A DNA stretch of 64,000 bases from Cohnella sp. GbtcB17 (GTDB lineage: Bacteria > Bacillota > Bacilli > Paenibacillales > Paenibacillaceae), in contig NZ_JAGXJW010000002.1 of assembly GCF_019091135.1 (NCBI RefSeq), positions 62,001 to 126,000 of the forward strand, written 5' to 3'. Shown here in pieces: positions 49,264 to 57,731 of this stretch (position 1 is its first letter; each line of letters starts with the position of its first letter). The notes beneath the pieces were generated by a model. That model was given only the letters and a program-made list of their open reading frames with translations, was not told where the DNA came from and ran no database searches. A program made the translations under genes and the position numbers.

Positions 49264-51015
49264 GTGAAGAAGTTGCTTAGAATGTCCTTTTTCTCCAAAA
49301 ATTTAATTTTATCGTTCATCAACATCATTCTCATTGGAGCGGCGCTGATCACCTCCGCATACATCGTCGAAAAAAACATTCTGATCGACCAGCTGCGCGG
49401 TCAGATCAAGGTCGTCACCGAAAACTGGGCCAAGGGCATCGAGCCCCAAAAAATCCGGCAGGCGATGGGCGAAAAAAGCTACAAGGACCCCGTTCAGACG
49501 GAGCTTACCGCTTATCTGGATCAGGTCAACAAAAACAACCCCAACATCGCGCAGGCGTACGTCTTCGGCACGGAGCTGACGAACGGCAACCAGACGTCGA
49601 TCGCGGCGATGCCGACCAGTCTCGTGACGGCGTTCGAAGAAGCGAAGCTGAACGTCGGCGACATGTACGAGCAGCCGAAAATCGTAGCCAATGCGCTCGC
49701 CCATATGCTGGATAGCGGCAAGCCTACCTTTACCAGCATTTACTCCGACGACTTCGGCACCTGGACGACGATCGCCTACCCGATCAAGGACGCCGACGGG
49801 AGCACGTTCGCTTATTTCGCCGTCGACGTGGACGCCAGTTCGGTCTCCAAGGGCCTGGGCAAGCTGCTGACCTACGGCATTACGATCCTGCTCATCCTGC
49901 TGGCCGTCATTCTTCTGATTCAGTTCATCGTCGCCCGCAAGATGATGAAGCCGATCAAGGAATTGATGCGCGGCATCGAGCAAGTGAGCCAGGGCAATCT
50001 GGACGTTAAGCTGAAGGCCGGCGGCAGCGATCTCGGCATGCTGAACGACAAGTTCAACGGCATGGTCGCACGGATCAACGACACGATCGCGAAGGTTCAG
50101 CAAACCTCGCACACGTTGACTTCCTCGGCCAAAGCACTGCATGAAGTGTCCGAAAAGAACGACGCCAGCATGGAAACGATGACGGCCAGCATGCGCGAAA
50201 TTACCGTGAGCGTCGTGACCCAGGAGCAGGCTGCTGGCGACGGGGCGAAGGCGATGGCCGAGATGGCGAACGTCATCCAGAATATCGCGGCCAACGCGTC
50301 CAAAGTCGCAGACGAAGCGACGGAGATGGAAAAGCTGTCGCTCGAGGGCAATCAGGTCGTCAGGCAGGTATCGGACCAGATGGTTCAAATCGAGGACTTC
50401 GTGACCCGCACGGCTAATGCGGTCCAGCTCCTCGAGGGCCGCTCCCAGGAAATCGAAAATATCGTCGCGATCATCACCGGCATCTCGACCCAGACCAACC
50501 TGCTGGCCCTGACCGCGGCCACCGAGGCGGCGCGCGTCGGCGAGTACGGCGCAGGCTTCGCAGTCGTGGCGCACGAAGTACGCAAGCTCGCGGAAATGTC
50601 GGCCCAATCGGCCAATCAGATCACCGAGCTCATCAAGGAAATTCAGAGCGAGATCGGCATCGCGGCGCTGGCCATGGAGCAAGGAACAAACGAAGTCCGG
50701 ATCGGGAAAGAGATCGCGTCCGATGCGGAGCGGATGTTCGGCGGCATCCTGAACGCCACGAACAACGTCGCGCTTCAAATCCAGGAGGTGTCCAGCTCGA
50801 CCGAGCAAATGTCGGCCGGCACCGAAGAGCTCACCGCGACCTCCGCAGAGCTGTCGGCCTCGGCAGGCAAGACCGCGGCGAACAGCGCCAAGATCAATGA
50901 GTCGATCGCTGACCAGAAGGAATCGATGCGTGCCATCGTCGAATCGTCGACGGGTCTGGCGGTCATGTCCGCGGAGCTGCAGCAGCTGGTCGAACGCTTC
51001 AAGGTGCAGCTTTAG
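49264..51015 (+). CDS. Methyl-accepting chemotaxis protein
   Basis: The 583-aa receptor has one helix near the N terminus (LILSFINIILIGAALITSAY), an extracellular double-Cache-like sensor of about 170 residues, a second helix (YGITILLILLAVILLIQFIV), a HAMP domain and a cytoplasmic coiled-coil signalling domain with the tip IENIVAIITGISTQTNLLAL and EAARVGEYGAGFAVVAHEVR. It passes ligand binding to CheA/CheW. GTG 49264 is preferred over ATG 49234 because AGGAGCGGAG precedes it. No che genes are nearby, and the ligand is unknown. Confidence 0.93.
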   Translation: MKKLLRMSFFSKNLILSFINIILIGAALITSAYIVEKNILIDQLRGQIKVVTENWAKGIEPQKIRQAMGEKSYKDPVQTELTAYLDQVNKNNPNIAQAYVFGTELTNGNQTSIAAMPTSLVTAFEEAKLNVGDMYEQPKIVANALAHMLDSGKPTFTSIYSDDFGTWTTIAYPIKDADGSTFAYFAVDVDASSVSKGLGKLLTYGITILLILLAVILLIQFIVARKMMKPIKELMRGIEQVSQGNLDVKLKAGGSDLGMLNDKFNGMVARINDTIAKVQQTSHTLTSSAKALHEVSEKNDASMETMTASMREITVSVVTQEQAAGDGAKAMAEMANVIQNIAANASKVADEATEMEKLSLEGNQVVRQVSDQMVQIEDFVTRTANAVQLLEGRSQEIENIVAIITGISTQTNLLALTAATEAARVGEYGAGFAVVAHEVRKLAEMSAQSANQITELIKEIQSEIGIAALAMEQGTNEVRIGKEIASDAERMFGGILNATNNVALQIQEVSSSTEQMSAGTEELTATSAELSASAGKTAANSAKINESIADQKESMRAIVESSTGLAVMSAELQQLVERFKVQL

Positions 51016-51054
51016 TTCAAGTTAGTTTCAATACGCACTCTCCCGGATCCACCC

Positions 51055-51090
51055 GAGACGCACTCTATTCTCTGGGATGGGGTGCGTCTC
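51055..51090 (+). terminator. Hairpin after the chemotaxis receptor gene
   Basis: GAGACGCAC (51055-51063) pairs with GTGCGTCTC (51082-51090). Only CATTCT follows, not a clear T-run, so it could be a weak terminator or a processing site between the receptor gene and the synthetase gene. Confidence 0.5.
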
Positions 51091-51117
51091 CATTCTAGCA
51101 ATGGAGGCAATAACAAC

Positions 51118-52242
51118 ATGTCTTTCAATCGTACCGCCGCCGAACTGAACCTCGCGCGCGGATCGCAACAGCCGGTTCTTCTGCTGCCGACGGACTATCC
51201 CCGTCATCGCCGGACTTACGCCTACGATACGAGCGAATATGCGTTAAGTGAATCATTAACCCGGAGGCTCGGGGAATCGAAAAAGGAGGGAAATCGCGAT
51301 ATCGCCTTACTGGCGGCCGTCTACTTCGCATGGATCTGCCGCCTGTCGGGCGAGCGGGAGATGGCGGCCGGCATCGCCGCGGCTGCCGGCGACGTGCCGG
51401 TGTTCGTCGACGCGGCCGCGGCCCGGACGTTCGCCGACCTGCGCGACGCCGTTCACCGCAGCCTCATTTCGCCGGAGCTGCCATTCGATGGTGTCTGCGA
51501 GACCCGCTTCTCCGTCGGCTTCCCCCTTCGCGCGGAGCGCGAGCAGCTGAACTGGCAGCTGCGCGAGCGCGAAGGCGGCTGGACCGTCATCGTCGAGTAC
51601 GACACCTCTCTTTTCCGCAATGCGACGATCGGCCGATACGTCCGGTATTACGTCGCCTTGCTGGAAGCCGCGCTTGCGGATCCGTCCGCGAGCTTTGCGG
51701 GGGTCGACCTGCTGACGGAGGAGGATACCGCGGTCTATGCCGCGCTGAACGCGACGGAAGCGGCGTACGATCGGACCGCGACGATTCACGGCATGATCGA
51801 GCGGGCCGCAGCGCTTTATCCGGACAAGACGGCAGTCTCCTCCGCCGAGGGCAAATGGACGTACCGGCAGCTGAACGAGCTGGCGAACCGGACGGCGCGG
51901 ATGCTGATCGACCGCGGCCTGCGAAAAGGCGAGTTCGTCACGATACTGATGGAGCGCAGCGCGGAGCTGATCGTGAGCCTGCTCGGCATCCTGAAAGCGG
52001 GCGGCGTGTACGTCCCCGTCGATCCGGAGCATCCCGACGAGCGCAACCGTTATATCGTGGAGGATACGGGATCGGCGTTCGTCCTGACGAAGGGCAAGTA
52101 CGCGGCGGCCGCGGAGCGGCTCTGCGCGGGCATCGGGTCGGTCAAGGCGATCGTCGACGTCGAAGCGGGATTCCCGGCCTACGATGGCGCGGACAATCCG
52201 GATGCGAAGGTCGGTCCGGACGATCTCGCTTATGTCATCTAG
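51118..52242 (+). CDS. NRPS-like protein, N-terminal part (condensation remnant and start of adenylation domain)
   Basis: As written, translation gives 374 aa. Residues 1-190 resemble the C-terminal half of a condensation domain (SVGFPLRAEREQLNW, VEYDTSLFRNATIGRYVRYY) without the HHxxxDG catalytic motif. Residues 210-374 are the beginning of an adenylation domain (TAVSSAEGKWTYRQLNELAN, LLGILKAGGVYVPVDPEHP) ending at the A3 core. Alone it could not adenylate a substrate. Confidence 0.75.
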   Translation: MSFNRTAAELNLARGSQQPVLLLPTDYPRHRRTYAYDTSEYALSESLTRRLGESKKEGNRDIALLAAVYFAWICRLSGEREMAAGIAAAAGDVPVFVDAAAARTFADLRDAVHRSLISPELPFDGVCETRFSVGFPLRAEREQLNWQLREREGGWTVIVEYDTSLFRNATIGRYVRYYVALLEAALADPSASFAGVDLLTEEDTAVYAALNATEAAYDRTATIHGMIERAAALYPDKTAVSSAEGKWTYRQLNELANRTARMLIDRGLRKGEFVTILMERSAELIVSLLGILKAGGVYVPVDPEHPDERNRYIVEDTGSAFVLTKGKYAAAAERLCAGIGSVKAIVDVEAGFPAYDGADNPDAKVGPDDLAYVI

Positions 52243-52347
52243 ACGTCCGGCTCGACCGGCCGGCCGGAGGGCGCGCTTATCGCGCACGAAGGCGTCGTCA
52301 ACCTGGGCGAATCGGTCCGCAAGGATTGCGGTATCGGGCCGGATGAC

Positions 52348-54831
52348 GTGCTGACCCAATTCGCCACGTACAGCTTCGACGCCTCCGTGTGGGATACGAT
52401 CGGCGCGCTGTTCTACGGCGCCGAGCTGTACCTGCTGTCCCCGGCCGAGCGGATGTCTGTCGAGGAATTCGCCTCGGCGGTCGAGCGGACGGGAACGACG
52501 ATCGTCGCCATTTTGCCGACCGTGTTCTTTAATCAGCTGTCCGCGTATTTGTCCGACGAAGGCTATCGCAAGCTGTCCCGTGTCCACCTGATCACGGTAG
52601 CGGGCGAAGCGTTGTACGGTGAGCAGGTGCGCAATTTCCAGCGCAAGTTCAAGGACGCCATCGCAATCGTAAACGTGTACGGGCCGACCGAATGCACGGT
52701 GTGCACGACGACCCACACGATCAAAGATTACATCCCGGACGATCTGGCGAACGTGCCGATCGGACGGCCGATCGGCAACTACAAGGTCTACATCGTCAAC
52801 GAGGAGAACCGTCTGTGTCCGGTCAACGTCCATGGCGAGGTGCTCATCTCGACCGTGGGACTGGCCAAAGGCTATCTGAACCAGGCCGAGAAAACCAGGG
52901 ACGCGTTCGTCCCGAATCCGTTCGAGCCGGGCAGCCTGATCTACAAATCGGGGGACTACGCCAAGCTGCTGCCGGACGGCACGATCGAGTACGTCGGCCG
53001 CCGCGACTCGCAGATCAAGATTCGCGGACACCGGATCGAGATCGGCGAGATCGAGGACGCTTTTGCCCAGATTCCGAACGTGCAGAACATCGCCGTCGTG
53101 CCGAAGAAGGAAAAGGACGGGCAGAACATGCTTGTCGGGTTCTTCACTTCCAAGGACGGCGCGCGTGTGGCCGCCGCGGACGTCAAACGGCTGCTCGGCG
53201 CCAAGCTCCCCTCCTACTTCGTGCCGAAGCTGGTCGTGCAGCTGGACGACATGCCGCTCTCGCCGACCGGCAAAATCGACCGCAAAAAGCTCGCCGGCTA
53301 CGAGGTGCGGCAGGAGGAACAGGAGCAAGACGACGAAGGATTCGCACCGCCGGCCAATGAGACCCAGGCGGCTATCGCGGCCGCCTGGCAGGAATCGCTG
53401 GAGCTCGGCAGAATCGGCATCCGCGACGATTTCTTCGAGATCGGCGGCGACAGTCTGGCGATCATGCATGTGCTCGTCCTGCTCAAGCCGCGGTTCCCGG
53501 ACATCGGCATCAACGACTTTTTCGAATGCAGGACGATCGAAAAGCTGGCGGCGCGCGCGGATCGGGCGGGCTCCGGGGCCGCAAGCTCCCGCAAGGCTTA
53601 TGCCGGAGGCGAAGTGATCCCGCTGGACGAGCATCCCGCCCGTCTGGGACCGTCGTCCGCGGAGCGGGGTGACCGGCGGCACGACCGGCCGTCCGCCGTG
53701 TTGCTGACCGGCGCGACCGGCTATCTCGGCGCCTACCTGCTCTACGAGCTGCTCGTCCAGAGCGAGGCCAGGGTCATCTGCCTGGCGCGCGCGAGCGGCG
53801 CGGACTCGGCCCAGTTCAGAATCCAGAAGACGATGGCGCACTACTTCGGTCCTGCGTCGCTCGATCTGCTGGACGGACGCGTGTATGTCGTCGAGGGAGA
53901 CTTGTCTCAGCCCCGACTGGGGCTGTCGGAGGCGGATGCGCAGTTCATTCGGTCGAATACGGACGCCATCCTGCACAGCGCGGCCGACGTGCGGCATTTC
54001 GGGGACGCGGATCAATTCGACAAGTCGAACGTCCTCGCGACCCGTCATCTGATCGAGCTCGCCGAGGGATCGGACCGCGACGTCAGATTCCACCACATTT
54101 CCACGCTCGGCATCCCAGAAGATCTGGCGCTGAGCGGGCAATGGGAGGCGCAGCTCGCGCGCGCAGCGTTCGATCCTGAACTGCGGGTGGGCAACCTGTA
54201 TACGCAGAGCAAGCTCGAAGCGGAAAAGCTGCTGTTCGCCGCCGCGAACCGCGGCCTGGCCGTCAACGTTTACCGGGCGGGCAATCTGTCCTGCCATTCG
54301 GAGAGCGGGAGGTTCCAGCAGAACATCGACAACAACGCGTTCTACCGGATGATCAAAGCGATGCTGCTGCTCGGCAAGGCGCCGAAGGCGAATTGGGACG
54401 TGGACTTCACCCCGATCGACTATGCCGGCCGCTCGATCGTCCACCTGGCGCTGCGGCCCGACACCGCCGGACAGTTGTTCCACATCTGCAATCCGGCGCC
54501 CGTTCACTACGAGCGGATGATCGAGATGCTGCGCGCGCTCGGCTATCCGGTGGAGACGCTCGATATCTCGGAATACACGAATTGGCTGTTCGACTCGACG
54601 GCGCCCAAGGACGCGGAAGCGATGCAGCTGGCGATCGCCCAGCTCGAGGGCGACGGGGCCAAGGATTCCGACTATCGCTACGGCTGCACGGCCACCTCTT
54701 CGTTCCTCGAAGGGACGGACATCCGCTGCGCGCCGGCCGACGAGCGTTTTCTTCGCTCGATGATCGATTATGCGGTTTCGATCGGTTATTTCCCGGCGCC
54801 GAACAGGCTGCTGCGGGCGGAGCGCCGCTAA
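52348..54831 (+). CDS. NRPS-like protein, C-terminal part (adenylation, carrier, thioester reductase)
   Basis: Adenylation motifs are present (FDASVWDTIGALFYG, NVYGPTECTV, GDYAKLLPDGTIEYVGRRD, LSPTGKIDRKKL), then the phosphopantetheine site FFEIGGDSLAIMHV, then a reductase domain with NAD(P) loop LLTGATGYLGAYLLYELL and catalytic YTQSKLEAEKLL (Tyr/Lys). Reductase release of a thioester gives an aldehyde or alcohol. The GTG at 52348 has no ribosome site; it is only the first start after the amber codon, and the true protein must begin at 51118. Confidence 0.75.
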   Translation: MLTQFATYSFDASVWDTIGALFYGAELYLLSPAERMSVEEFASAVERTGTTIVAILPTVFFNQLSAYLSDEGYRKLSRVHLITVAGEALYGEQVRNFQRKFKDAIAIVNVYGPTECTVCTTTHTIKDYIPDDLANVPIGRPIGNYKVYIVNEENRLCPVNVHGEVLISTVGLAKGYLNQAEKTRDAFVPNPFEPGSLIYKSGDYAKLLPDGTIEYVGRRDSQIKIRGHRIEIGEIEDAFAQIPNVQNIAVVPKKEKDGQNMLVGFFTSKDGARVAAADVKRLLGAKLPSYFVPKLVVQLDDMPLSPTGKIDRKKLAGYEVRQEEQEQDDEGFAPPANETQAAIAAAWQESLELGRIGIRDDFFEIGGDSLAIMHVLVLLKPRFPDIGINDFFECRTIEKLAARADRAGSGAASSRKAYAGGEVIPLDEHPARLGPSSAERGDRRHDRPSAVLLTGATGYLGAYLLYELLVQSEARVICLARASGADSAQFRIQKTMAHYFGPASLDLLDGRVYVVEGDLSQPRLGLSEADAQFIRSNTDAILHSAADVRHFGDADQFDKSNVLATRHLIELAEGSDRDVRFHHISTLGIPEDLALSGQWEAQLARAAFDPELRVGNLYTQSKLEAEKLLFAAANRGLAVNVYRAGNLSCHSESGRFQQNIDNNAFYRMIKAMLLLGKAPKANWDVDFTPIDYAGRSIVHLALRPDTAGQLFHICNPAPVHYERMIEMLRALGYPVETLDISEYTNWLFDSTAPKDAEAMQLAIAQLEGDGAKDSDYRYGCTATSSFLEGTDIRCAPADERFLRSMIDYAVSIGYFPAPNRLLRAERR

Positions 54832-54848
54832 GTAATACAGTTCAAAAT

Positions 54849-54888
54849 AGGGGCTTCCCTCAGGTCGCTTGGACCCGGGGAAGCCCCT
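54849..54888 (+). terminator. Rho-independent terminator after the NRPS-like gene
   Basis: AGGGGCTTCCC (54849-54859) pairs perfectly with GGGAAGCCCCT (54878-54888), followed by GTTGTCGTT. It lies 18 bp after the stop and also faces the end of the convergent CapA gene. Confidence 0.85.
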
Positions 54889-54904
54889 GTTGTCGTTGCT
54901 TGCG

Positions 54905-55915
54905 CTAGGCCAACGAGCGCCCGATGATCTTACTCGCCCTGTTCCGCATGCTCCGATACGCTTTGCGCACCGCTTCGTCCGAGGCGCCCTCCCGCAGGGC
55001 ATCGCGCAGGGGAAGGACTTCCGTTCGGAAGCGTTGTCCGGCCGGGACGCGGCGGACGACCGTCGGAACGGCCGCTGTCTTCGCAATGGCGACGGTTCCG
55101 TTATCATTTTTGACCACGTCGATATTCAGAACGACGCCGCACTGGGTATGGATGTTTTCTTTTAATTTCGTCGATATAAAATTGCCCAGAGAATAGGCCG
55201 CGAACTGCCGTCTCCCTCTCGCGCGCAGCGGCTGAAGGACATGGGAATGCGAACCGAGCACGATATGCGCGCCGTGCCGGAACAGCAGGTCCACGAGTTG
55301 CCGCTGCTTCTTGTTGGGGACATGGGTGTATTCCTGGCCGAAATGCATGCACACGACGACCAGGTCCGCCCTCTTTTTCAAGCGGCGCATGTCCTCGATC
55401 ATCTTGGGCGGGCGGATCAGGTTCACCATCCACGAGCGGCCGGGCGGCAGCGGAATACCGTTGAGACCCGACGTATAAGATAGGATCCCGACTCGAACCC
55501 CTTTGACATCGCGAACCAAAGCCTCCCGCGATGCTGCCGCCGAGGAAAAGGTGCCTGTATGCCCGATCTCGCAGCGGTCCAGCACCCGAAGCGTTCGCAG
55601 CAAGCCTGCCGACCCGTGGTCCATGCAATGATTGTTGGCCGTGATCAGTACGTCGAAGCCGGCTTTCTTTAAGGCCGGGGCCAGTTCGTCCGGACAATTG
55701 AACAACGGTCCATGCGATCTGCGCCTGACCCCGTCCGTCTTCCCCGCGAAGGTCGTCTCGAGATTTCCGATCGTCAGGTCTGCCTCCTGCAGCAGAGGAG
55801 CGACTTTTTCCAGCAACGGGTCGAAGTTATATGCGCCGTCGGCGCTTTTGGCGTCGGAGATGATATAGCGCTTCACCATCAGGTCGCCGACCGCGGCGAT
55901 TCGAATCGTAGGCAA
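54905..55915 (-). CDS. CapA-family protein (poly-gamma-glutamate-capsule-type metallophosphatase fold)
   Basis: The 336-aa protein matches the CapA/PgsA calcineurin-like family: IAAVGDLMVKRYI, EADLTIGNLETTFAGK, DVLITANNHCMDHGSAGLLRTL, GILSYTSGLNG, VVCMHFGQEYTHVPN, IVLGSHSHVLQPL. Classical CapA is membrane-anchored and needed for poly-gamma-glutamate; this copy has no N-terminal helix or signal peptide and no capB/capC neighbour, so its role may differ. The start is TTG with GGAGGG about 11 nt upstream. Confidence 0.87.
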   Translation of the reverse strand: MPTIRIAAVGDLMVKRYIISDAKSADGAYNFDPLLEKVAPLLQEADLTIGNLETTFAGKTDGVRRRSHGPLFNCPDELAPALKKAGFDVLITANNHCMDHGSAGLLRTLRVLDRCEIGHTGTFSSAAASREALVRDVKGVRVGILSYTSGLNGIPLPPGRSWMVNLIRPPKMIEDMRRLKKRADLVVVCMHFGQEYTHVPNKKQRQLVDLLFRHGAHIVLGSHSHVLQPLRARGRRQFAAYSLGNFISTKLKENIHTQCGVVLNIDVVKNDNGTVAIAKTAAVPTVVRRVPAGQRFRTEVLPLRDALREGASDEAVRKAYRSMRNRASKIIGRSLA

Positions 55916-56061
55916 GCTCGCAGTCCCTCCTGTCGCCGGGGCCTGCCAAGCCGGCAGGTCGCACGGGCATCCAGCATCGTTTCTTTATACATATGATCAT
56001 CATAAACGTTTGCCACGCTTGCAGGATCGATTGGACGTCGGCCCGGGAAGCAAAGTCTCGT

Positions 56062-56805
56062 TTAGAGGACGCGGCGCGCGGTTACGTAGTGCGTGGACCA
56101 GAAGCCGGACGTGATCGAGCTGATCTGTAGTCCGTCGACGGAAGGCGTATCGTGGATGACTTTGCCGCCTCCCATATAGATGCCCACGTGATTGATGACG
56201 CCGTTGTTGCTGCCGATCGTATCGAAGAAGACGAGATCGCCCTTGGCCAAATTGCCTCTGCTCACGAAGGAGCCGGCGGACTTCTGCGACTTCGTGCCCC
56301 ACTTGAGGCTGACGCCCACCTTGTCAAAGATGAATTGGGTGAACGCGGAGCAGTCGAAGATGAGCTTGGACGGATTTCGCGTGCCGTAGTCATAGCTGAC
56401 GCGGCCCATATAGCTCTGGGCGATCGAGACGACCCGATCGGCTTTCGAGCCGCCGCCGGAGGAAGGAGCCGAACCGCCGCTGCCGCCGCCTGCATAATTC
56501 GTATATTTGCTGCTGGACGATATATAACCGGAATTGCCCTTTTGATCGAAGACATGCAGCCAGTAAGCGTTCGCCTGACCGACGACGTGGACCGACTCGC
56601 CGGAGCCGATCATCCGGATGACACCCGAACTGGATGAAGCGCTGACGCGCAAGTTGACGCCGTATTTGATTTTCGTATCGTAATAAGAGGCGGCGGACGC
56701 CTTCGGCGCGGAAACGGCTTGTCCGGCCGTGACGACCCCCAGCCCGATAGCGGCGCATAAGCCGACAGACAGAATCCGACGCAGGAATGGCTTGGTAGTA
56801 GACAT
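56062..56805 (-). CDS. Secreted SH3b-NlpC/P60 peptidoglycan hydrolase
   Basis: The 247-aa protein has a signal peptide (FLRRILSVGLCAAIGLGVVT ... ASA), one bacterial SH3 domain (about residues 42-100, GVNLRVSASSSSGVIRMIG), a Gly/Ser-rich linker, and an NlpC/P60 domain (about 125-247) with catalytic Cys in LIFDCSAFTQFIF, His in GVINHVGIYMGGG and a late polar residue in KVIHDTPS. It would cut gamma-D-Glu-diamino acid or related bonds in wall peptides. ATG 56805 follows GGGAGGAA. A CapA gene is downstream and a palindrome array upstream. Confidence 0.93.
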   Translation of the reverse strand: MSTTKPFLRRILSVGLCAAIGLGVVTAGQAVSAPKASAASYYDTKIKYGVNLRVSASSSSGVIRMIGSGESVHVVGQANAYWLHVFDQKGNSGYISSSSKYTNYAGGGSGGSAPSSGGGSKADRVVSIAQSYMGRVSYDYGTRNPSKLIFDCSAFTQFIFDKVGVSLKWGTKSQKSAGSFVSRGNLAKGDLVFFDTIGSNNGVINHVGIYMGGGKVIHDTPSVDGLQISSITSGFWSTHYVTARRVL

Positions 56806-57119
56806 GTAAGTTCCTCCCGAGATGTATGTAAGTGCGTGCCTCAGAACCCACGATATCACAATTGAAACAACCCAGACTTTCCCACGAAGAGAAAAAATCG
56901 CCGTGCAATCAGATCATTTCCTCATTATTAGAATAAGTTGAGAATTTTCTCACCAACTTACCTGCATATCCAAATCATTCTCATGCAAGAAAGTCATTCC
57001 GCGTTGTAGAAGTGGTGCGAGCATCTTGCGGACATCTCTGCGTGCGCTATATCAATCTCATATAGGCGCTGATTTCCGCTTTCATTTCCGGTGGGATGAT
57101 GCGCCGACCGGCCTGCGTG

Positions 57120-57632
57120 AGGGAATAGCGCGATTTTGCGCTATTCTTGGGAAGCGGGTTAGCGGCGGCGGAGTGGGTGATTTGGTGCGTGAGGGAATAG
57201 CGCGATTTTGCGCTATTCTTGGGAGTCGGATTATCGGCGGCAGTGTTGGTCGTTTGGTGTATGCGGGAATAGCGCGATTTTGCGCTATTCTTGGGAATCG
57301 GATTAGCGGCGGCAGTGTGGGTGGTTTGGTGTATGCGAGGATAGCGCGATTTTGCGCTATTCTTGGGGAATCGGATTAGCGGAGGCAGTGTTGGCGGTTT
57401 GGTGTATGCGGGAATAGCGCGATTTTGCGCTATTCTTGGGAGTCGGATTAGCGGCGGCAGTGTTGGTGGTTTGGTGCATGCGGGAATAGCGCGATTTTGC
57501 GCTATTCTTGGGAATCGGATTAGCGGCGGCAGTGTTGGTGGTTTGGTGTATGCAGGGATAGCGCGAGTTTGCGCTATTCTTGGGAATCGGGTTAGTGGCG
57601 GCGGAACGGGCGGTGCGATACTGGCGAATAGC
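57120..57632. repeat. Seven-copy palindrome array, 72-bp period (array 2)
   Basis: Units start (GAATAGCGCG or GGATAGCGCG) at 57123, 57195, 57267, 57339, 57412, 57484 and 57556, with a partial at about 57625. Each has the inverted repeat GAATAGCGC, a TTTT-type centre, GCGCTATTC, then TTGGGAATCGGATTAGCGGC and a GGTTTGGTG block. The array lies upstream of the NlpC/P60 gene and downstream of the xylanase gene. Because 72 is a multiple of three, open frames run through it; I judge them non-coding. The remainder of the 900-bp gap (56806-57119) shows nothing further. Confidence 0.95.
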
Positions 57633-57635
57633 GGA

Positions 57636-57664
57636 AAGACCTCACGCCGATGGCGTGAGGTCTT
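57636..57664 (-). terminator. Hairpin after the xylanase gene
   Basis: AAGACCTCACGCC and GGCGTGAGGTCTT form a perfect 13-bp stem with a 3-nt loop, about 70 bp past the xylanase stop. On the minus strand only a short TTT follows. Confidence 0.7.
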
Positions 57665-57731
57665 ATGTGCCTCGATGTCGCAAAATGAAGCGATTGCGCT
57701 TTAGCCGGACGGGGCGGCATCGCCGCCTCCG

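Larger units (their letters stand above)
51118..54831 (+). pseudogene. NRPS-like C-A-T-reductase gene interrupted by one amber codon
   Basis: Read through one TAG (52240-52242), the same frame spans 1237 codons: a partial condensation-like segment, adenylation domain, carrier domain and a terminal thioester-reductase domain. The TAG falls exactly where the adenylation A3 motif (usually YVIYTSGSTG) has its conserved Tyr: the frame reads DLAYVI, stop, TSGSTGRPEGALIAHEG. TAC to TAG is a one-base change and everything downstream remains intact. It is either a very recent nonsense mutation, a read error, or a suppressed codon. ATG 51118 has GGAGG 10 nt upstream. Confidence 0.85.

Noticed and set aside
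51307-55107. 1266-codon open frame on the minus strand
   Set aside because: Antisense to the NRPS-like gene; it also runs into the CapA gene, and its sequence has no recognisable motif. The plus frame carries all adenylation, carrier and reductase motifs.
57026-57704. Two open frames with a 24-residue repeat through array 2
   Set aside because: The 72-bp period is a multiple of three, so frames stay open automatically. No ribosome site and no stable protein-like composition.
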